Below, piece after piece: positions 44,782-56,800 of a stretch of 64,000 nucleotides of DNA. The DNA is from Helichrysum umbraculigerum. Its lineage: Eukaryota; Streptophyta; Magnoliopsida; Asterales; Asteraceae. The translations under genes were made by a program, and so were the position numbers. Under the pieces are notes generated by a model. The model had not been told where the DNA came from, ran no database searches, and worked only from the letters and a program-made list of their open reading frames with translations. Numbering within the stretch: the stretch's first letter is position 1; each line of letters begins with the position of its first letter. The stretch is from NCBI GenBank assembly GCA_949592205.1, contig CATIUR010000015.1, positions 864,001-928,000 on the forward strand, given 5' to 3'.

Positions 44782-46251
44782 TTATTGAGTATTGCCCAAG
44801 AGCAATTGTTTAAGTGAATTTGGTGCTCTTGGTTGAGGGAAAGTGTAGCGAGGAATAAAGTCACAAGTGAGGATCTTAATGACATAATCAACTAGGTCCG
44901 CGGGATGTAATGAGAATCGTTCGTGCTCAGTGAGAAACATACGTTCCTTTTTGCCTAAATCAAGAAGATTGTCGATAAACTTGTTAAATTCCTTTCTAAC
45001 TTTCTTAGGGTTTGAAATTCCGTTTCGTGACCCGTCATCTATATTGTACAAGTCATGAAGAAGCATTCCTAGGGTTTGTTAAAATTTCCATTCTTCTCTC
45101 GAATCGGGATCTCCGGTGGTAGTGTGAACTGACTCCGTGATTTCTTCGATTAAAGATGTTTGTGAAACAGTGAAAGGAAATTTTGACTGAGCAAATAACA
45201 AAGTGAGTGAGACGTTAATATCCTTCCTTCCAACAAAGAAAGTAGCTTCCATGTTATCGTCAGTGGCTCCAGGGAATATTTCTAACAACTTGTTGATCAT
45301 GTAAGCAGCGGGGTCAACTAAAAATGGAATTTTATCAGAAATGACGAGAGATATAGCAGGGTCTTTGCTGATCCAGAACTCAAGCTCATAAATCATAGCC
45401 ACAACATAACGATTAATTAGGGTTTGGGAAACCGGTTGATAATCGGTGCAGGCGAATAGGTCCATTAGTAGGTCTATTTCTGATTTAAGCTTTAGTTCTT
45501 GCTCTCGATAATGTGTGAAGATACCTTCCTCCTTTTGATTTGGAAGATGGTGAAGAATACCAACCTGTTTCTTTATCCTACGAGTGACTTCTCTTTGTTC
45601 AACTGAAAAAGGAAAGTCAGACGTTTTGAGTTGTCTAGCAAATGCCCGACAAATATCCAATCTCCTATCAGGATCAAAAGAGTTACCTACGTAGCGGATA
45701 TTTTCTTCGGGTTTGATTGGTAAAGTCCTATCAACAACACGATAGATGGTGTACTCAGGTTCTGGAACAAGGTTAAAAAAGATAAGTGATTTTGGAGGGT
45801 ATTCGTATACTTCTTCATGCCAGGCTGGAAGATGTTCTTCAATGGGTGGAAAACGAAAGGGTTGAAGATGTTCAGAGTTACTCTCGACAACACCAGATGA
45901 AGTAGGGAATTGAAAGAAGTTTTCTAAGGAATATGAAATCTCATGAGCAGGTATAACCTGGTAGCTTAGAATGCTAGACGCAGAAGTTGAGATCTTCTGA
46001 TGAGAATCATGGGTTCCTAAGTCAAGGTCTAAGAATTGCCTTATGGTTCTAGATTCATCGTCTGAATTAGCGGAGATATCTCCGGAAGAGGATAAAGATG
46101 AAGAGTAGACGTCAGATTCCAACTCTTGTTCTAAGCAGGCGAAGAACTCAGCGTCATCCATGGCCATTATTTCTTCGGACGTCTTGAGGGCGAGTGGAGA
46201 AATGAGGCTAGACGGAAATGAATCATAGAAAGATGTTTTTGTATTTTTCAT
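44782..46251 (-). CDS. ORF A of element N, unrecognised protein in gag position
   Basis: Frame opens at 46251 (MKNTKTSFYDSFPSSLI), 130 bp after the PBS, runs 390 codons to TAA at 45079-45081 and continues in the same frame for another 99 codons to 44782. I do not recognise a known gag domain. It starts acidic and Ser-rich, then a mixed helical part with ICRAFARQLKTSDFPFSVEQ, YREQELKLKSEIDLLMDLFA, RYVVAMIYELEFWISKDPAI and DPAAYMINKLLEIFPGATDD. The segment behind the stop (LLHDLYNIDDGSRNG, KKERMFLTEHERFSLHPADL) is clearly protein-like, so either the TAA is a young mutation or it is read through. Its place suggests a particle or RNA-binding role, which is inference only. Confidence 0.65.
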
Positions 46252-46382
46252 TTTTAATTAAACTATCTAAATTATTCTAAAGAAAGCAAATAACTACCAA
46301 CTAAGTTTGAGAAAACCTAATTGGAAAGGATCTCCTAAAAGCTAGAATATCTAAGGCGGCTTCAAATCGTAATGCTCTACGA

Positions 46383-46400
46383 TCCCCGGCAGCGGCGCCA
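46383..46400 (-). promoter_or_regulatory. PBS of element N, tRNA-Asp type
   Basis: Minus strand TGGCGCCGCTGCCGGGGA, preceded by AAGTTTT after the LTR end. Differs at one base from the usual Athila PBS. Fixes the minus orientation. Confidence 0.92.
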
Positions 46401-48105
46401 AAAACTTGTCATCACTCCTATCGGTCGGTCGGATTTGACTCCGGTCGTTGTTCCAATAGCAACAGAAGCGGCGGACAGTGAGTTTTAAATTTATAAGAGC
46501 TGGGGCTCAAACTATAAGTACTACCTACCTTGGGAGCAAGCAGTAAGTATAACTCGAGGTCGTTCTTAAATCGGAGCGAATTGAAATAAAGCGGGTCACC
46601 AAAGATTATGGTCGCAATTAGGATGGGGGTAGGTAGATAGATTTTTGTTTGGAAGGTTTTGTTTTATAATTATCCTAAATGCAGAAAAGTAAATAACAAG
46701 AATTGAAATTAGGGTTTAAGCAGACGGGTAGAGATGTGATTGCTGAAACTTGGATAACTAGGGTTTCGGGATGATGTTCATTATAAAATTGATTGGAGAT
46801 TTACCAGATAAAGAGTAGACATACTTTCGGTGTAAACACTAGGACCCTACGTTCAGGTGAAACCCTAGAAACATATGTCACTGGAATCCTAGGTTATCAT
46901 GATTCTGATCAGATCAGGCTGTTTTCAAACCCTCCTGAGCCTTTGCTTAACTAAGACAAAGTCACCCTAAATGTTCTAGGGATCAGGCATAAGGCAACAT
47001 ACCGCAATTGTATTTACTGACCTTTCTTAACACCTAATCGTCTATTTACTTTTATTATAGCAAATACTGATTGTATCTTGTGTATGTTAAACTATTGGTG
47101 TGATTAGGTTTTTGCATGTCTAGGTATATGATTGACACTACCCTGTATTGTTTCTATTGAAGCACATACTTAACCATCATAAATATAGACCCTCCTTTAC
47201 AGTCAGGCGTTCATCCCTAGGAGTAATTACGATGTACAGGGCAATTAGGCATTTCCAAAGTGTTCCAAACCCTAGATGTACTGACGGTGTACTGGGCATT
47301 TAAGCATTTCCACAGTGTTCCAGATCTTAGGTGTACTAACGGTGTACAGTGCAACAAGCATTTTCACAGCTTTGATTCCTAGACCACAGTTCTAGAAGGG
47401 TCACTTCTAGGTAATTCACGATGAAACAATCCATGTCATTTCCTTAGCTTCCACGTATTTGTACTCCACACGAGGTGTTTCCAACGCTATACGAAGTACC
47501 GTGCCTTTTAAAGGAAAGTTCATAGTTTCATACTGTAACTGGAGATAACTGTATATTCATAGTATTAGGGTTGATCAGATCCTATCCTAGGGCAACAGTC
47601 ACGTGAAAGTCTGGAAAGGGTGATGAGAGACTATATCTATATTCAGGATAAGCTTAATCAGATACACAGCATAACAATTTCCAATCGTATAAATGAAACA
47701 TTAATTTAACATCATCCCTACTCCTAATATCTACATTTCAACAATCACAATATTAAACTACTCTATAAACATGGCAATATGCAGAATACAAACTGAAATA
47801 ACATAAAGCACAAGCATTATAACAGTAAGTAAAGTTTAGATATCACCGGGAATACAGCAGCGTAATACTGAGGATTACAAATAGTCTGAACTTGAAAAAC
47901 TCGTTACAACAAGATTACCAAGCTAAACCTTCCTCTAGACTCGAACCGTAAGCTCAACCCTAACCTTTCTCCTCTAACTCCTAAGAGTAGTGCTAGAGAG
48001 AGAAAGTTAGAGAGAGAAAGTGAAAAAAAAGAGAGAAATGAAAGTGAGAGAAATGTGAGAATGTGTGAATGTGTTAAGGTGTGTGGAATGAGGAGGGGTG
48101 ACCCT

Positions 48106-48114
48106 CTATTTATA
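48106..48114 (-). promoter_or_regulatory. TATA box of the N 5' LTR
   Basis: TATAAATAG on the minus strand, in the same place as in the other LTR. This would be the active promoter of the element. Confidence 0.6.
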
Positions 48115-48192
48115 GGCAAAGCTCAAAAATCAGCCGTATAACTCGCGAAACAGCACGTACAAGCAAACAAAGCACGATATGGGGCAGCAGGA

Positions 48193-48286
48193 GCCGTATA
48201 CGGCCTTGGTAGGGCCGTATACGGTATGTATGAGGCCGTATACGGTCTTAGGTAGGCCATATACGGTTACCAAGGCCGTATACGGT
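48193..48286 (-). repeat. CCGTATACGG palindrome array, N 5' LTR
   Basis: Five units as in the 3' LTR. The cores are kept but the spacers differ (for example TATGTATGAGG against TGTGTACAAGG). Confidence 0.92.
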
Positions 48287-48785
48287 GTCCGTCTGATTTC
48301 ATTCGTTGCTTAAAACGCGCGTATCTCCTTCGTTATGCGTCCGTTTGACCTGATTCTTTCGCCTGTGTCTTAGTAATTCCGTTACGCTTCTAATGATGTC
48401 AACTTCACTGAAATTGGATGTGTATAGCTCAAGCATAGCCGAAATGACTTTATAGGGTCTGATACTGCTCAGTCTTCTCCGTTCTTTATCCGATTTGCAT
48501 GATTCTTGATTTTCCCGTCTCGATTTTACCTGTTTTATCATACGATGAAGTTAGAATGTGATCTATATAAGGTAAATGAGGCCGGAGGATTTTGTGCACG
48601 TTTATTCGCCCTGATTTGCTTGTTATTTGGACGTTTTAGGTGATTTTTGCAGCGACGCCTATATTTAGACCACTTTAGTGAATTTTAGTAAATAATGATC
48701 ATTTTGGAATGTTTTCACTAAAGATACGTCCAAAAGTGCGAAATATTGCCCTTAAAAACATGACTATTTGAGTCACATCAAAAGT

Positions 48786-51700
48786 CCTAAGGTGGACACG
48801 GAGGCTGATCAAATTGCTAGAGATAAGCAATATGCTAAGGATCATGCACCGCCACCACCTTATCCAGCAGCTTTGAGAAGAGGGAAGGATGATGCTCAAC
48901 ACCACCAGTTTCTATAAAATCTGAAGCAACTCCACATTAACATTTCGTTTGTGGAGGTCATTGCTCAAATGCCCAAGTATGCAAAGTATTTGAAGGAACT
49001 ATTGACCAACAAGAGCAAGCTAACGGAGGCAACTACAGTAACGATGAACGAGAGATGCTCAGCGGTGATGCAAAACAAACTTTCGCCGAAAATGAAAGAC
49101 CCTGGGAGTATCACTCTTCCTTGTCTTATTGGAAGTTTGGATATAACTCATGCACTGGCTGACTTGGGAGCAAGCATATCAATAATGCCTTATACTATGT
49201 ATGCTAGACTCAAGTTAGGGGAACCAATGCCAATTAGAATGTGCATTGAGTTAGCGGATCATTCAGTTCAGTATCCTAAAGGAATGATCGAGAATGTGTT
49301 GGTCAAGTAGATAAGTTTGTTTTCCCTTGTGATTTTGTTATTCTTGACATGGTAGAAGATTCAAAGGTACCTATCATCTTGGGAAGACCTTTTCTAGCCA
49401 CTTCAAGGGCATTGATTGACGTTTTTGATCGAAAGATCACTCTGAGGGTAGGAGATGATGAAGTAGTGTTTGATGTTAACAAGTCAATGCAATATCCTGC
49501 TGCAGTTGATGATACTTGTTACTTTGTGAGTGCTAGAGAAATGTCTGATGATGAGGAATTCCTACAAAGTCTCAGGGAAGATGAAGATCTTGATCCCATG
49601 ATTCTTGAAGGATGGACGGGGAGTTTAGAAGCAATCCGTGATATCGAAGAATTCGATAAGTTGCTTGAGGAAATGGAAATCACGAGTGATGAGGAGTTAG
49701 AGAGTGATGAAAATAAGCTGAATGAGAGCGAAGAGTCGGTCTTGGCTGATGGTATTTTAATTAAGAAAGAGACTCGCATCACTATGCATGGGATTCCTTG
49801 CTCAAGAGAAGATGTGTTGGCAGTTAAATCTTCGTTTGAAGAACCACCAAAGTTAGAATTGAAGGATTTACCGACCCATTTGGAATATGCATACTTGCAA
49901 GGAGAGTCGGACCTGCCAGTTATCATTTCATCTCAGCTATCAGCAAATGAGAAGGAAAGTTTATTGAAGGTTTTGAAGGAGCATAAGCATGCTATAGCAT
50001 GGACGATTGGTGATATAAAGGGGATAAGCCCCTCTTACTGCACTCACAAGATTCTCATGGAATCTGATTTTAAACCAGTTGTGCAACCATTGAGACGGCT
50101 GAATCCAAAGGTCACGGATGTAGTGAGGAAGGAGATCATTAAGTTGCTTGACTCTGGGTTGATATACCCAATCTCCGATGGTCCATGGGTTAGTCCCATT
50201 CATGTTGTGCCCAAAAAGGGAGGTATGACTGTGGTTGCTAATGAGAAGAATGAATTAATCCTCACCAGAACAGTCACTGGATGGAGAGTTTGTATCGATT
50301 ATAGGAAGTTGAATGATGCTACACGCAAGGATCACTTTCCCTTGCCGTTCATCGATCAAATGCTCGAACGTCTAGCCGGAAAAGAATACTATTGCTTTTT
50401 AGACAGTTTTTCAGGGTACTTTCAAATTCCGATAGACGCAAATGATCAAGACAAGACCACATTCACATGCCCATTTGGAACTTTTGCTTATCGGAGGATG
50501 CCTTTCGGTCTGTGTAATGCACCCGCAACATTTCAAAGGTGCATGATGGCAATTTTTGATGACATGGTGGAGGATAGTATGGAGATATTCATGGACGATT
50601 TCTCCGTGTTCATAAATTCGTTTGATGAATGCTTAGCAAATCTGAAAAAGATGTTGCAGAGATGCGAGAGTTCAAATCTGGTGTTAAATTGGGAGAAGTG
50701 CCATTTCATGGTACGTGAACGAATTGTTTTGGGCCATAAAATTTCAAGTGTTGGTATTGAAGTAGATCAAGCGAAAGTTGAGGCCATAGCAAAGCTACCT
50801 CATCCAACAAATGTTAAAGGAATACGAAGTTTCCTAGGACATGTTGGGTTTTATAGAAGATTCATCAAGGATTTTTCAAAGATAGCTCGTCCGATGAACA
50901 AGTTACTGGAGAAAGATGCTAAGTTTGTGTTTTCAAAGGAATGTCAAGATGCATTCAATTTTTTAAAAGAAAAGCTGGTATCCGCGCCCATTATGATTAG
51001 TCCAAATTGGGATCTCCCATTTGAGTTAATGTGTGATACTAGTGACTATGCTGTTGGAGCAGTTTTAGGTCAGAGGGTTGATAAGAAGTTTCAACCGATC
51101 TATTATGCAAGCAAGACTTTGACGAGCGCGCAAGAGAATTACACGACAACTGAGAAGGAATTGCTTGCTGTTGTTTTTGCGTTTGATAAATTTCGATCTT
51201 ACTTGGTTTTGTCAAAGACGGTAGTGTTTACCGATCATCCAGCGTTAAGATATTTGTTTAGTAAGCAAGATGCAAAACCGAGGTTGTTGCGATGGATTTT
51301 GTTGTTGCAAGAGTTTGACATCGAGATTCGAGATAAGAAGGGAGCTGAAAATTTGGCTGCCAACCACTTGTCACGATTGGAAAGTCCAGAATTGGATAAG
51401 TTGGATGAATCGGAAATTCGGGATAAATTTCCCGATGAAAGCTTGTTGAAGGCAATTTTGAATGAATTTCCATGGTTTGCTGATATTGCAAACTTCCTAG
51501 TTACAAACACACTTCCATCTGGATTGGATTTCAACCAAAGAAAGAGATTCTTCTCATCTTTACGATATTACTTCTGGGAAGACCCGTACTTGTTCAGACA
51601 GTGTGCTGATGGAATTATTTGAAGGTGTGTAGCTGGAGATGAATGCGACATAATTTTAGAGCATTGTCATGATGGTCCGGCTGGAGGACATCATGGTCCT

Positions 51701-52750
51701 AGTTATACTGCAAGAAAGGTATTTGAGGTAGGTTTTTACTGGCCAACCATTTATAAGGACACATTCAAGTATGTGAAGGAGTGTGATGCCTGTCAACGCA
51801 CTGGGAGAATTTCTAAGAGAGACGAAATGCTACAAAATCCAATAATGGTAAGTGAGATTTTTGATGTGTGGGGGATAGATTTTATGGGCCCGTTTCCACC
51901 TAGCAATGGTAATAAATATATCATTGTGTATGTCGATTATGTTTCTAAGTTGGCTGAAGCCAAAGCATTACCTACAAATGATGCTAGAGTAGTGGTGAAA
52001 TTCTTAAAGCAGTTGTTTTCGCGTTTTGGAGCACCGAAAGCTTTAATTAGTGATCGGGGGACGCATTTCACAAATGCTCAGTTGGAAAAAGTGCTGCGGA
52101 AGTATGGAGTAAATCACAAGTTTTCAACTGCTTATCATCCACAGACAAGTGGTTAAATGGAAGTGACAAATAGAGGGTTGAAGCGTATTTTAGAACGTTC
52201 AGTTGAAGGAAACCCTAAGAATTGGTCGTATAAGTTAGATGATGCATTATGGGCGCCACGAACAGCTTTTAAGTCATCAATTGGAACAACACCTTATCGT
52301 CTTGTTTATGGGAAGGCTTGTCACTTGCCTTTTGAGTTGGAGCATAAGGCGAACTGGGCTCTAAAGCAGTGCAATCTTGATGATCAGTTAGCTGGAAAAG
52401 AGAGAATGGCACAGCTAGATGAGTTGGATGAGTTAAGGGTGAATGCCTATGATAATTCAAGACTGTTCAAGGAGCGAACAAAGAAATGGCATGATGCTTG
52501 CATTAAGTCTAATAATACATTTGAGAAAGGTGATAAGGTTCTATTGTATAGTTCTAGGTTGCATTTGTTCCCTGGTAAGTTAAAGACACGCTGGACAGGT
52601 CCCTTTGTGGTTGAGAAAGTTTACCCTTTTGGTGCTGTTGATCTTCAAGGACATTCTGGAAAAACCTTCAAGGTAAATGGAAGTCGGTTGAAGAAGTACT
52701 ATGGTGATGTTAGGGACTCCAAGCGAGATTTGGAGATGAATTTGAATTAA
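48786..52750 (+). pseudogene. Gag end, protease, RT, RNase H and integrase of element A
   Basis: Continues the gag frame from 36564. APPPPYPAALRRG lies near 48846-48884, a TAA at 48915, then the protease with DLGASISIMPYTMYARL. A one-base loss near 49305 shifts the frame; it reopens at 49349. RT shows WVSPIHVVPKKGGMTVV, WRVCIDYRKLNDATRKDHFP and RMPFGLCNAPATFQRCMM, with the active site FMDDF as usual for Athila. RNase H has FELMCDTSDYAVGAVLGQ, KTLTSAQENYTTTEKELLAV and a FTDHPALRYLF block. TGA at 51620, then the integrase with CDACQRTGRISKRDEM, VWGIDFMGPFPPS (Asp), ISDRGTHFTN (Asp), TAA at 52154 and MEVTNRGLKRIL (Glu). Stop at 52748-52750. Four defects in a pol that is otherwise complete. Confidence 0.92.
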
Positions 52751-53848
52751 ATTATGAAGAGAGAGGTCGAGCTTACCGACGTGATAAACAAAAGTGCTTT
52801 CGGGAGACAACCCGTCATTTTGTTAATTGTTATTTTGTTTTAGTGTTTTTAGTTTGTAGGTTGAACTTTGTGGGTGTGTTCCCTGGAAACCCTCACGAGA
52901 CTACAACTCGTCCACTCAGGATGCTGAGAGGTTTAAAGGCTTGTTGTATACGCTAAATGCAATCGTGATGCCTACGGAAGTGTGCTGTTGTATTTTATTT
53001 CGGATCGAATTCCTTCAAGCATTTTCTTCCATATCAGGGGAGTTTTTTTTCTGTTTCACTTCTTTTCTATTCCCTATACTATTGTTTTCTTTTGCAATGA
53101 GGACATTGCTTACTTTTAAGTGGGGGATGGGGGAAAAAAAGTCTATTTGTCCTTAAGATATGAATGGTAAATATTGGAAAATTTTAAAGATAAAGGGCAT
53201 TCTACGTGTTAGTCATTTTTCAGCCAAATTTTTGTTTTAAAATTGTTTTCTACGTAAAGGTTAGCGAATCTTGTAACATATTTTGGGAATTCAATGGATG
53301 AAATGAATTTAATGTTTATATATTAGATAGTTCATCATAAGATGTATCGATAGGCAATCTATATGACGGTTGTTAAGCTATTAAGAAATTTAATACTTTA
53401 AGTAGGGTTTTATCTTAAGAGGATCTTTAGCAAAGTATGATTTTAGTCTTAATTCTTATATGATAGCGTGTTATAATCCATAATTTTGGGATCCTAATTA
53501 TCTTCATTTGGGAATATACTGGGTGTTGACTCCTCCGTTGTACGAAAGTACAGACCTGGTTTTCGTCAGTATATTTGATAAAAAAAATAAGAAAGAAAAG
53601 AGTACAAAGGACTCATGAATTGAAAAACCAAATCCAAGTTATGTCACTCTGTTGTACTGAGGTACAGACCTGTCACCAATGTCTTGGTTTAAAAAATGAT
53701 GGATTTATTTGGATGTTCATTATTTGGAGAATTGTGACACGTTATTTATATAAGGGTATTTTGCTATTGGGAATCAAGAGTAAAGCCTACTAAAATAATA
53801 ATAAGTTGAGCTCAATTTCTGAATTTTAGATTGTTTAAGTGGACAACA
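52751..53848 (+). other. 3' UTR of element A, ending directly at the TSD
   Basis: Contains a PPT-like tract AAGTGGGGGATGGGGG (about 53119-53134) followed by an A run, but no LTR begins there. Two similar hairpins, TTGTAC-GAAA-GTACAG (53538-53553) and TTGTAC-TGAG-GTACAG (53652-53667), are both followed by ACCTG. The region ends in GGACAACA next to TSD gcaag. Confidence 0.7.
53538..53667 (+). other. Paired 4-nt-loop hairpins in the 3' UTR of element A
   Basis: Same 6-bp stem with GAAA (GNRA-type) and TGAG loops, 114 bp apart, each followed by ACCTG. Stem identity with changed loops suggests structure matters in the RNA. Confidence 0.65.
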
Positions 53849-56800
53849 GCAAGATTCCACAAATCGAGCTACATCCACTTTCAAAGTAGGCCACCAATAC
53901 AAATGTTTTAAATCGTGATACATCTTGGTACTCCGAGGATGAATCGACAGTTTAGATTTGTGAGCTTCTAACAATATCACATCTCGAAGATCACCTAACA
54001 AAGGAACCCAGACTCGAGATTGAAAGGTCTTTAATCCACGTGAGTCATTAACCAATAAATCCTTTCTTTTAAGCATAACCTCGGATTTCAAGTTATTATC
54101 CATCAATGCCTCCATTTGTGCTGATTTTAACTGATCAATCAAATCTGATGAAACCTCTAGCCGCATGAAACGCACCTTTTCTGATTTTCCTTTCCGACTT
54201 AAAGCATCCGCCACAACATTGGCCTTACCCGGGTGGTAACGAATCTCGCAGTCATAATCCTTAATCAATTCCAACCATCGCCTTTGACGCATGTTGAGCT
54301 CTTTCTGAGAGAACATATATTGAAGACTTTTGTGATCCGTACAAATAACACATTTCGTGCCGTAAAGATAATGCCTCCAAATCTTCAAGGCGAAAACCAT
54401 AGCCGCTAGTTCAAGGTCATGGGTAGGATAATTTGTCTCATTAGGTTTCAATTGATGTGAAGCATAGGCAATAGAATGGTCACGTTGCATCAAAACACAA
54501 CCTAAGCCCGTAGAATAAGCATCACAATACACAATAAAATCATCGGACCCGTCAGGTAATGCTAAAACCGGAGCCTGATACAATAACTGTTTCAAAGTCT
54601 AAAAAGCTGACTCTTGTTGCTCAGTCCACTTAAATTTCACATCCTTTCGGGTTAGTTTGGTCAAAGGACCCGCGATCTTAGAAAAATCCTTAATGAACTT
54701 ACGGTAGTAGCCAGCTAACCCCAGAAAACTCTTAATCTTAGACGGAGACTTAGGAGCTTGCCAATTCATAACGGCCTCAATTTTTGATGGATCCACTTTA
54801 ACCCCATCCTCACAAATAATGTGCCCCAAAAACTGGACCTCACGGAGCCAAAACTCACATTTTGAAAATTTAGCATATAATTTCTCCTTTCTCAAAGTGT
54901 CAAGAACCATACACAAGTGTATCTCATGATCGGATTCAGACTTAGAATAAACCAAGATATCATCAATAAATACGATAACAAACTTATCAAGAAAAGGTCG
55001 ACAAACTCTATTCATCAAATCCATGAAAACTACCGGAGCATTAGTCAACCCAAAAGGCATAACAAGAAACTCATAATGGCCATATCGCGTACGAAAAGCA
55101 GTCTTTGAAATATCATCCTCCTGAACCCGTACTTGGTGATAACCCGATCTCAAATCTATTTTAGAGAAATAAGAGGACCCTTTTCAATTGATCAAACAAA
55201 TCATCTATTCGAGGCAAAGGGTATTTATTCTTAACTGTTCATTTATTTAATTCCCTGTAATCGATACACATTCTAAGGGTGCCATCTTTCTTTTAAACAA
55301 ACAATACCGGTGCGCCCCAAGGAGAAGAACTCGGTCTAATAAATCATTTATCTAATAACTCTTGAATCTGACTCATCATCTCACGGATTTCGGAGGGAGC
55401 TAATCTATAAGGTACTTTAGCTACAAGGGTAGAGCTGGGAATCAAATCAATATGATATTCTACATCTCAAATGGGGGGTAAGCCAGGAAATTCATTAGGG
55501 AAAACATCTGGATATTCGGAAACCACACGAACATCCGGAACAGACCTCATTTCTAACTTAGCATTTACCACATAGGCTAGGTACGAGTCGCAACCCTTAG
55601 CTAGATATTTTCTAGCTTTCATCATAGAAATCAAAGGAATTTTGCCTTTCTCCCTTTCTCCTCGAGCCACAATATATGATTCATCAGAGATTGGGATTTT
55701 TATTAACTTCCTATGACAATCTATATTTGCTTTGTTCTCACTTAACCAATCCATGCCTAGAACCACATCAAAACCGGGAATGGGCATCAATAGAAAGGAA
55801 ATGGGAAACTATGACCCTCAATCAAAATGCTAGCTCCAGTCACTGATGTGGTAACCGGAACCATTTTACCATTTGCTACCTCAACCTCAATAGGATTTAA
55901 AATACATATGGGAGTCAATTTCAGTCTTTCACAGAATTGCATGGATATAAAAGAGCAATTTGCTCCAGAATCAAATAGAACACAAGCCGGTATAGAATTT
56001 ATAAGAAAGGTACCAGTTATGACATCTTCAGTTCGGACAGCTTCATCAGCTGTCATTTGGAAAGCCCTGCCAATTGCAGATGGTGGAATCTTCCTTTTCT
56101 GGCCAGAAGATGAAGACCCCGTGACCGAATCCGTTTTCCGTTTCCGCGCCTCTGGACACATACCCGAACGGTGGCCCTCTTTGTGGCAATTCCAACATAC
56201 ATGATTTGGGAACGGGCAATCCTTGATATTATGTCCAAACTGTCCACATTTGATACACCTAGCTGTCTGAGGAGTGCAATGACCGGTGTGCCTAGATTTA
56301 CAATTTTAGCACCAATTGGATTTATCCACTGTACCACCACTAGCATTTTGTTTTCTGTTCTGATGATTACCTTTCCATTTCTTCTTCCCTTGACTAGCCG
56401 TAGATTCACCCTTTGGTTTCATTGAGGACCTCTCCTTAATACTCAAATCTTGAGCTCGAATGTCACCATCCACTGAACGGGCTAAAGAAAATGCTTGGGT
56501 AAGAGAACCCGCTAATCTTACAGTGGTCCTATAGCTGGGAGGTAGAGCTTCAACAAACTGCTCCACCTGGGTCCTTTCTGTAGGGACCCATTGTTGAACA
56601 AACCTTAACTTTTCCGAGAACTGGGAAATGAGCTCATCAATAGTCATATTATCCGTCAAGTGTAAATCCAGAAATTCCCTTCGAATATGTGCCATGTCAA
56701 AATCCGAGCAATATTGCTTACATACTTCATTGTAAAAGTCAGACCATCGAATTGACGCCCTTTGTTGCGGGGTCAAGACAGAAGTAATGGAATCCCACCA

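Larger units (their letters stand above)
36565..48780 (-). mobile_element. N: pol-less Athila-type LTR element with two ORFs
   Basis: Perfect 5-bp TSD aaagt (36560-36564 and 48781-48785). LTRs of 2373 and 2374 bp with TG...CA ends, nearly identical by eye outside one segment. On the minus strand: 5' LTR 46407-48780, PBS 46383-46400, ORF A 46251-44782, spacer, ORF B 43056-41323, spacer with repeated PPT-like motifs, PPT, 3' LTR 36565-38937. No protease, RT, RNase H or integrase anywhere in its 7.5 kb interior, so it must borrow them. It is inserted in the gag of element A. E0 (1-2662) is a distant relative. Confidence 0.93.
46407..48780 (-). repeat. 5' LTR of element N
   Basis: Partner of 36565-38937. 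Differences are rare except in 48116-48290, which spans the palindrome array and its flank. Confidence 0.95.
33314..53848 (+). mobile_element. A: Athila-type element with perfect TSD but no 3' LTR
   Basis: TSD gcaag at 33309-33313 and 53849-53853. Order: 5' LTR 33314-34778, tRNA-Asp-type PBS, gag, [N inserted 36565-48780], protease, RT, RNase H, integrase, a 1.1 kb 3' UTR, ending ...GTGGACAACA. No copy of the 5' LTR appears between the pol stop and the right TSD, so the 3' LTR is missing although the border looks like a true integration. Gag frame continues in phase across N once N and one TSD copy are left out. Confidence 0.88.

Noticed and set aside
53119..53140. G-rich tract as PPT followed by a 3' LTR of element A
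   Set aside because: No sequence like the 5' LTR start TGATGAACGCC follows; similar tracts are common in Athila/Tat 3' UTRs.
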